Below, piece after piece: positions 51,758 through 64,000 of a stretch of 64,000 bases of DNA. The stretch lies in assembly GCA_965205915.1 (NCBI GenBank), contig OZ242191.1, forward strand, positions 806,001 through 870,000, written 5' to 3'. Within the stretch, counting starts at the first letter, position 1; every line of letters starts with the position of its first letter. The position numbers and the translations under genes were made by a program. This DNA is from VXMO01 sp965205915 (lineage in GTDB: Bacteria > Chloroflexota > Dehalococcoidia > UBA6926). The notes beneath the pieces were generated by a model. It did not search any database, was not told the origin of the DNA, and saw only the letters and a program-made list of their open reading frames with translations.

Positions 51758-54252
51758 TACCGGGTGACGAGGTTCAGGAGCCTGCCCGGGACATAGATGA
51801 CGCGGGCCGGGTCTGTGCCGTTGAGGGCGGTCTGGATTTTTTCGCTACCCATCGCAGCCACCCGCGCATCGTCCTCGGCGATGTCCGCCGCGACGGTTAG
51901 CCTGTCGCGCAGTTTGCCGTCCACCTGCACGATGAGCGTGATTTCCTCGGATTTCGTCAGTGCGGAGTCGTAGTCAGGCCACGCCTGCTGATGGATGGAA
52001 TACGGGTTGCCCGACGACTCCCAGAGTTCTTCTGTAAGATGCGGCGCGATGGGACATAGCAGAAGCAGCAGAGTGTCATACGCCTTGCGCCACTCCGGGC
52101 TTGTGGCCGCCGTTGGGCTATCCGATTCGATGCGTGACAGCGTGTTGGTGAAGGTCATCAACGCCGCAATCATCGTATTGAGTTGGAAGGATTCGATGTC
52201 CTCGGTCGCTTTCTGGATCGTGCGGTGCATCTCGCGAGTAAGCTCGGTGGCGATGTTGGGCGGCGCGGCGGCGCCCTCTGCACGGCATCGAACCTCGCAC
52301 AGCTCCCACACGCGGTTGAACCAGCGCGGCACACCACGGATACCCTGCGTGCTCCACGCCCCGCCCTGATCCCACGGGCCGACGAACATCAGATAGGCGC
52401 GCACGGCGTCCGCGCCGAGTAAAACCGTCTGCTCGTCGGGATTCACGACGTTGCCGCGACTCTTGGACATCTTCTCGTGATCCTCACCGAGAATGACGCC
52501 CTGGTTGAACAGCCGCTTGAACGGCTCATCAAACGAGAGTAGGCCCAGGTCGCGGAGCGCCTTTGTGAAGAATCGGGCATAGAGCAGGTGCATGACGGCG
52601 TGCTCCGCGCCGCCGGTGTAAAGATCGACGGGCGCCCACTTGGCTAGGTCCGCCGGGTCGAATGCCGCGTCAGTGCCGGCGTCCGGGCTTGTGTAGCGGA
52701 ACTGGTACCACGATGAGTCCACGAACGTGTCCATCGTGTCCGTCTCACGCTCCGCCTCGGCGTTGCCGCATTGGGGACACGTCGCGACGCGGAAACTGTC
52801 GTGATATTTCAGAGGCGACTCGCCCGTCGGAAGGAACTCGGCGTCGTCCGGTAATACGACCGGGAGTTGATCTTCCGGCACGGGCACAGTTCCACAGTGC
52901 GGGCAGTAGATAATCGGTATCGGCGTGCCCCAATATCGTTGACGCGAGACAAGCCAGTCGCGCATCCGATAGGACACTGTCGGTCCGCCCCAACCGTTTT
53001 CTTCCAGATGCCGCGCGACAGCTGCCTTGCCGTCCTCGTTCGGCAGTCCGGTGAATGGGCCCGAATTGACCATGGCGCCGGGCTCGATATACGCCTCACT
53101 CAACGGCTCTCCGTCGTAGTCCGCGGGGGCAATCACAACCTCAATCGGAATGTCGTACTTCGTTGCGAATTCAAAGTCTCGTTGGTCGTGAGCCGGCACG
53201 CCCATGACCGCGCCCGTGCCATACGTGGCCAGCGCATAGTCGGCGATCCACAGCGCGACCTTTTGTCCGTTGAGGCGATTAACGCAATACGTGCCGAGTG
53301 GCACGCCGGTCTTTTCCTTATCGACGGCAAGCCGCTCGATTTCAGTGAGGCGGCGGGCCTGCGCCACATACTCCTCCACGTCGGCGCGCTGCTCATCAGT
53401 CGTGAGAGCGGATACGAGGGGATGCTCAGGCGCGAGCACCATGAACGTGACGCCGTAAGCCGTATCGGGCCGCGTCGTAAACACACGCAGATCGTCAACA
53501 TCCACGCCCGGAACATCCAGGCCAAACGAAATCTCCGCTCCCTCAGAGCGCCCGATCCAATTGGTCTGCATCAGGTTGATGCGCTCAGGCCAATCGATCT
53601 TCGAGTGGTCCAGCAACTCCTCCGCGTAGTCCGTGATGCGGAAGAACCACTGCTCAAGGTCGCGCTGATAGACGGCCGTTCCGCAGCGTTCGCACGTGCC
53701 GTCCGGCATCACCTGCTCACGGGCGAGCGTCGTCTGATCCTTCTCACACCAGTTAACCGGGGCCATGGCGCGGTAGGCCAGACCCTTCTCATAGAGCTTG
53801 AGGAAGAAGTACTGGTTCCACTTGTAGTACTCAGGCAGGCAGGTGATGACCTCGCGCCGCCAGTCGTAGCTTGCGCCGATGGTCTTGAGTTGGGCGCGCA
53901 TCCGCTCCACGTTGTCCAACGTCCACGTCTGAGGGTGGATGCCGCGCTGAATGGCCGCATTCTCGGCGGGCAGGCCAAAGGCATCGAACCCCATCGGATG
54001 GAGGACGTTGTAGCCGCGCATCCGCATATAGCGGGCTTGGGCATCCGCCGGCGCCTCCGCGTACCAGTGGCCGACGTGGAGATCGCCCGAAGTGTAGGGG
54101 AACATGGTCAGGGCGTACCACGTGGGGCGCGAATCGTCCGATTTGGCCTCATGAAGGCCGTCCGCCTCCCAGCGTTCCTGCCACTTTCGATCAAGCGCGA
54201 GAGGATCGTATTTGAGGTTATATGGATTGTCCGCGCGCCTCTCCACTGTCAT
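51757..54252 (-). CDS. leuS: Leucyl-tRNA synthetase
   Basis: From ATG 54252 the protein has 831 residues (a GTG at 54270 would add six). MFPYTSGDLHVGHWY is the HIGH region, and CERCGTAV and CPHCGTV with CPQCGNAE are zinc knuckles. The editing domain (TTRPDTAYGVTFMVLAPEHP) and KMSKSRGNVVNPDE are intact, and the anticodon-binding and C-terminal IVQVDGKLRD domains are present. GGGGGA lies about 10 nt before the chosen ATG. First gene of a four-gene operon. Confidence 0.97.
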   Translation of the reverse strand: MTVERRADNPYNLKYDPLALDRKWQERWEADGLHEAKSDDSRPTWYALTMFPYTSGDLHVGHWYAEAPADAQARYMRMRGYNVLHPMGFDAFGLPAENAAIQRGIHPQTWTLDNVERMRAQLKTIGASYDWRREVITCLPEYYKWNQYFFLKLYEKGLAYRAMAPVNWCEKDQTTLAREQVMPDGTCERCGTAVYQRDLEQWFFRITDYAEELLDHSKIDWPERINLMQTNWIGRSEGAEISFGLDVPGVDVDDLRVFTTRPDTAYGVTFMVLAPEHPLVSALTTDEQRADVEEYVAQARRLTEIERLAVDKEKTGVPLGTYCVNRLNGQKVALWIADYALATYGTGAVMGVPAHDQRDFEFATKYDIPIEVVIAPADYDGEPLSEAYIEPGAMVNSGPFTGLPNEDGKAAVARHLEENGWGGPTVSYRMRDWLVSRQRYWGTPIPIIYCPHCGTVPVPEDQLPVVLPDDAEFLPTGESPLKYHDSFRVATCPQCGNAEAERETDTMDTFVDSSWYQFRYTSPDAGTDAAFDPADLAKWAPVDLYTGGAEHAVMHLLYARFFTKALRDLGLLSFDEPFKRLFNQGVILGEDHEKMSKSRGNVVNPDEQTVLLGADAVRAYLMFVGPWDQGGAWSTQGIRGVPRWFNRVWELCEVRCRAEGAAAPPNIATELTREMHRTIQKATEDIESFQLNTMIAALMTFTNTLSRIESDSPTAATSPEWRKAYDTLLLLLCPIAPHLTEELWESSGNPYSIHQQAWPDYDSALTKSEEITLIVQVDGKLRDRLTVAADIAEDDARVAAMGSEKIQTALNGTDPARVIYVPGRLLNLVTR

Positions 54253-54366
54253 CGATGTGCTGTCCCCCACGTACTGGTTGAGATGCCGATAATGCCCGTT
54301 CAGTATACAGGGCGGCTCTCCGAGACAGGCTTTCGGCGCCTATACTGAAGTAGCGCAGGGGCAGCG

Positions 54367-54849
54367 ATGAATTACCTGGTTGAAAAGGTGTCTGAAGACG
54401 CCGAGACGAAGCAAAGCGTGCTCATTCTCCGACGCGTGGAGGGTGAGGACAGGCTGGCGCTGAACGTCCAGGAGCGGGAAGCCGTCGTGCTCGGCAGCCT
54501 CTTGGCCAAGGACGGGATGCCGGACACAGCTGTGCTGGAGCATCTGCGTGATACGGCCTCCCGACGCGCGGGCGCCGTCGTCGGCATCCGCCTCCTGATG
54601 ATCGATACTCGCGACGGCCCTGCTCTGACGCCCGTGCTGGTCATGCGGCAAACCGATTCCTCCCTAGAACAGGCGATACCGGCTTCACTAGCGCACGCCG
54701 CCGCGTGGTCACTGGCACTGAACCTGCCATTTGAAATCGACGACGAACTTGTGGCGACACTACAGTCCATCGTCACCATCATCCCCGGAGAACCCCCAAG
54801 CGGCTTCCGCGAGCTACTAGAAGGTCTGGATGAGATAGATAGGGTTTAG
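54367..54849 (+). CDS. DUF151-like (bifunctional nuclease-like) protein
   Basis: The protein has 160 residues. LNVQEREAVVLGSLLA, RRAGAVVGIRLLMIDTRDGP, PVLVMRQTDSSLEQAIPASL and AHAAAWSLALNLPFEIDDEL follow the shape of the BFN/DUF151 fold (a Glu/Ala helix, a strand pair and the A-I-A-L-x-L-x-x-P-I helix). The usual S-D-A motif reads S-L-A-H-A, so it is a divergent member or only a structural look-alike. It is divergent from leuS. Its 3' third is duplicated downstream at 54990-55179. Confidence 0.6.
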   Translation: MNYLVEKVSEDAETKQSVLILRRVEGEDRLALNVQEREAVVLGSLLAKDGMPDTAVLEHLRDTASRRAGAVVGIRLLMIDTRDGPALTPVLVMRQTDSSLEQAIPASLAHAAAWSLALNLPFEIDDELVATLQSIVTIIPGEPPSGFRELLEGLDEIDRV

Positions 54850-54989
54850 GGGGAGGCGCGGCTTGCTGAATCACTGTGGCTGGTAGTGACGCTCAGCATT
54901 TTTGGCCACACTTCGCAGAACTCACTTGTGCGAGCCGAGTCAAGCGCCACATTGGTATTCACGGCGTGAATGATAATCATTCATGGCTT

Positions 54990-55179
54990 GACGATGGAAT
55001 CACTGCCTCGGCCTCATTGGCCCACGCAGTTGCCTGTCCCGTCGCCCCTCAACCTGCCATTTGAAATCGACGACGAACTCGTAGCGACGCTGCAATCCGT
55101 CGTCACCGTCATCCCCGGAGAACCCCCAAGCGGCTTCCGAGAACTACTAGCAGGGCTGGATGAGATAGACCGGGTTTAG
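54990..55179 (+). pseudogene. Partial duplicate of the DUF151-like gene
   Basis: From LPFEIDDELVATLQS, then VVTVIPGEPPSGFRELL to the stop, this repeats the last third of the gene at 54367-54849 almost base for base (about 54715-54849 against 55048-55179). Upstream, SASLAHAVA in another frame still matches ASLAHAAA, so a frameshift has occurred. No start or 5' part is recognisable. It is the stub of an old tandem copy. Confidence 0.75.
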
Positions 55180-55251
55180 AGGTCCCTCCCGGTTCACAGA
55201 ATCGCTTACATAAAGTAATATTCACAGCACGACACGATAAACTCCTCCACG

Positions 55252-57072
55252 ATGACCACCGCCACCAACTACTACGATGTCTTGGGCGTTCATCACGACG
55301 CCTCACCTGACGACATCAAGAAAGCGTATCGCCAAGCCGCCAAAGCGGCCCATCCCGACAAGAATCAGGAGGGCGACGCCAACAAACGGACGGCCGCCAT
55401 AAACGAGGCATACGAAGTCCTTTCCGACCCCGATAAGAGAGACGCGCACGACAAGGAACTGTCCAACCAACCCAAACAAGAGACGCGCACGACAAGCAGA
55501 CCTGACAGTAGCGACAGCCATTACGGGGGTCCCTCTTGGCGGGACGACGCACGACAGCGGGCTGAAGCAAAAAGTCCCTTCGAAGAAGAGGCTCGACGAC
55601 AAGCCGAAGCATATCGTCAACGCCAGGAAGAGGCCGGACAACGGCAGGAGAGACAGCGTCAAAGCGAGCAGGGGCGTTGGGCCGGGGATAGGAAGGCGCG
55701 TGAAGAACGGGATGGGCGCGTAAGAGCAGAGCAGCAAGCGCAAGAAGCCAGAGCTCGGTCGGAGACTCAGCGACTGGCCGAAGAGCTTCGCCAAAGGAGA
55801 GAGGCAAGAAGGCGGTCTGAAGAGGCGGCGCGGAGAGCAGAGGAACTCCGTAGGCGCCTTGAGGTACAGGAGGCCGCGAAGCGGGCCGCGGATCAGCGGA
55901 GAGCAGAGGAACTCCGTAGGCGCCTTGAGGGGGTACAGGAGGCCGCAAAGCAGGTGCAGGCTGCCCTCGAACAAGCTCGGTCCATTTGGAGGAGGGCGGC
56001 TGATCGACGAGAAGAATCTAGGCAACTCTCCAACTATGAGTCCCAAGCCGAGGAAAAACGTCGCGCGAGGTGGATGGCGGCTGATCGACAAGAAGAATCT
56101 GGGCGACTCTCCAACTATGAGTTCCAAGCCGAGGAAAAACGTCGCGCGAGGTGGATGGCGGCTGATCGACAAGAAGAATCTGGGCGACTCTCCAACTATG
56201 AGTTCCAAGCCGAGGAAAAACGTCGCGCGAGGTGGAGCGGCGCCTATCCTGAAGCCCACGCGAGGCCATTGAGCCGCGCGTCGGTCAATACAGAACAACC
56301 TCCCGCCAAGGCTCACAGCCTTTCTAATGTGCGCCCACAAAGTCGGAATCCAATTAAAGTAGTTCGCTCAATCTGGAGATTGGTGTCTTCGGCCGGCAGG
56401 GTAGGGCTGCGGCAGCCAGAGCAGGACTCACACCATGCCAGGGAGGCGGCGCAACTGCGAATAGCATGGGAAATTCGAAAGGAAGAGTTGCACTTGACCG
56501 AGATTGCTCGGCTTCACGAAGAGCAATTGGAGGCGGCGCAACTGCGAATAGCATGGGAAATTCGAAAGGAAGAATTGCGCTTGACCGAGATTGCTCGACT
56601 TCACGAAGAGCAATTGGAGGCGGCACGACGTGCCGCATGGGAAAGCCGAAAGGAAGAATTGCGCTTGGCCGAGATTGCTCGACTTCACCGAGAGCAATCG
56701 GAGGCAAGAGCGGGTGAACACGCCAATCAGGGCCTCGCCTGCGTCCTGAAGGGAGACTTTGAGCGAGCGATTGCTGAGTTTTCGAACTCATTCGCGCTGG
56801 ATCCCAAAGCCGCTCCGCTGCTTGTCGCAAGAGGCGCTGTGTACAGCGCCATGGGGCGGAACGTGGCGGCAATTGAAGATTTTTCAGACGCCCTCAGGCA
56901 CAACCCCGACGACGCGTCGGTGCTAGGCCAGCGGGCAGAAGCATATGTGAAGCAAAGGCAATATGGCCTTGCGCTGGGCGACCTCAATGTAGCACTGGGT
57001 CTGGACCCTCAGAATCGTGACTATTTGCGGCGGCGGGCCGAAGTCAACACGCAGCTGGGCAATTGGCGATAG
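55252..57072 (+). CDS. J-domain protein with long charged coiled coil and C-terminal TPRs
   Basis: The protein has 606 residues. Residues 5-70 form a DnaJ J-domain (YYDVLGVHHDASPDDIKKAY, HPD at 34-36, INEAYEVLSDPDKR). The middle (90-485) is extremely charged, Arg/Glu-rich coiled coil with two sets of short repeats: 27 residues (81 bp) about three times near 250-330 and 28 residues about three times near 397-485 (EIRKEELRLTEIARLHEEQL). The C-terminus has TPR-like helices (GLACVLKGDFERAIAEFS, ALRHNPDDASVLGQRAEAY). It presumably recruits DnaK to a bound client. No glycine/phenylalanine or zinc domain is present, so it is not a classical DnaJ. It lies upstream of rpoB, with its own start and separate promoter for rpoB. 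Confidence 0.85.
   Translation: MTTATNYYDVLGVHHDASPDDIKKAYRQAAKAAHPDKNQEGDANKRTAAINEAYEVLSDPDKRDAHDKELSNQPKQETRTTSRPDSSDSHYGGPSWRDDARQRAEAKSPFEEEARRQAEAYRQRQEEAGQRQERQRQSEQGRWAGDRKAREERDGRVRAEQQAQEARARSETQRLAEELRQRREARRRSEEAARRAEELRRRLEVQEAAKRAADQRRAEELRRRLEGVQEAAKQVQAALEQARSIWRRAADRREESRQLSNYESQAEEKRRARWMAADRQEESGRLSNYEFQAEEKRRARWMAADRQEESGRLSNYEFQAEEKRRARWSGAYPEAHARPLSRASVNTEQPPAKAHSLSNVRPQSRNPIKVVRSIWRLVSSAGRVGLRQPEQDSHHAREAAQLRIAWEIRKEELHLTEIARLHEEQLEAAQLRIAWEIRKEELRLTEIARLHEEQLEAARRAAWESRKEELRLAEIARLHREQSEARAGEHANQGLACVLKGDFERAIAEFSNSFALDPKAAPLLVARGAVYSAMGRNVAAIEDFSDALRHNPDDASVLGQRAEAYVKQRQYGLALGDLNVALGLDPQNRDYLRRRAEVNTQLGNWR
55995..56235 (+). repeat. Three 81-bp tandem repeats in the coiled-coil region
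   Basis: Units starting at 55995, 56076 and 56157 differ by a few bases; the second and third are almost the same. They code the repeated DRQEESGRLSNYEFQAEE stretch, so repeat number could vary between strains. Confidence 0.9.
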
Positions 57073-57170
57073 GCTGACATGAATCGTCGGCAGGCTGATG
57101 AGTTGGTTGCCTTGAGTGACACGGGGCCCGCCAGACCGGAACCCTCGGCCGGAATTGACGCCCCTGCCAT

Positions 57171-57199
57171 TTGACCTTTGCGGACGTGTGCTATAGTAT
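57171..57199 (+). promoter_or_regulatory. Sigma-70-type promoter before rpoB
   Basis: TTGACC at 57171-57176 and TAGTAT at 57194-57199 are separated by exactly 17 bp, about 120 bp before the rpoB start. It gives rpoBC transcription independent of the J-domain gene. Confidence 0.65.
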
Positions 57200-57247
57200 T
57201 CGATTGTGCTTGGGTTGATGCCGGCCCGCTAGATCACATTGGATGTG

Positions 57248-57289
57248 CCTGCTTCGCTGGGAGAAGAACGCCCCGCGAGCAGGCTTTTT
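57248..57289 (+). terminator. Terminator-like hairpin in the rpoB leader
   Basis: CCTGCT (57248-57253) and a CGC just after it can pair with GCG and AGCAGG (57275-57283), with one bulged T, and C plus five T follow. It lies between promoter and rpoB start, so it may attenuate rpoBC transcription. Confidence 0.55.
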
Positions 57290-57318
57290 GTGTCTCTAAA
57301 GAGAGAGAGGAGCGCCGA

Positions 57319-64000
<6,682 letters not shown>

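Noticed and set aside
55995..56235. 81-bp tandem repeats considered as a CRISPR array
   Set aside because: There are no unique spacers; the units are contiguous, in frame and code coiled coil.
55303..56872. Minus-strand frames of up to 345 codons opposite the J-domain gene
   Set aside because: They are shadows of the Arg/Glu-rich repeats; the plus-strand protein has clear J and TPR domains.

Overview
The window looks like a chromosomal piece of a GC-rich uncultivated bacterium, most plausibly a marine Chloroflexota of the SAR202/Dehalococcoidia type. This placement is inferred from gene content: an FMO-like oxidoreductase, a glycine betaine ABC transporter, DUF35/thiolase pairs and a giant Calx-beta protein, beside ordinary housekeeping genes. 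No 16S rRNA gene is present to confirm it.

Layout. 1-9.6 kb: a GPP34-cytochrome P450 fusion cut by the left edge, a small surface protein with a CTG start, a decayed proline-type Na+ symporter, a small membrane protein, an FMO-like flavoprotein, and an opuA-type operon (ATPase, double permease, binding protein). 9.6-15.4 kb: a gene-poor, decaying zone with an antitoxin remnant, a tRNA-Ala 3' remnant, a DegV gene, a duplicated small ORF, a sensor kinase/response regulator/winged-helix fusion with an 11-bp-phased direct-repeat operator, and a broken MarR gene. 15.5-32 kb: a 5202-residue repeat protein with 2.1-kb near-identical internal repeats, followed by its own decayed former C-terminus. 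32.2-32.8 kb: a small HTH protein and tRNA-Ala(CGC). The tRNA 3' end and its downstream flank recur at 10.3 kb, so the interval may be an old tRNA-targeted island.

33-36.6 kb holds the most interesting system: a tandemly duplicated two-gene cassette of a thiolase-like protein plus a zinc-ribbon/OB-fold (DUF35) partner. Both thiolases read through TWO in-frame UGA codons at identical positions (residues 282 and 367 of 385). The first replaces the conserved Cys of the YDC(F/Y)T motif, and each UGA is followed at the same distance by a SECIS-like hairpin. I interpret both as double-selenocysteine proteins that automated annotation would split or call broken.

37-41.2 kb is an AT-richer two-gene unit, an SNF2/RapA-like helicase plus an unknown acidic partner, possibly a defence module. 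41-54 kb is mainly housekeeping: surE, hppA, gatB, secG, a higBA toxin-antitoxin pair and a leuS-ispD-ispF-cysS operon of overlapping genes. 54-57 kb has a DUF151-like protein with a partial duplicate and a J-domain/coiled-coil/TPR protein. 57-64 kb has rpoB with its own promoter and a terminator-like leader hairpin, overlapping rpoC, which runs off the right edge.
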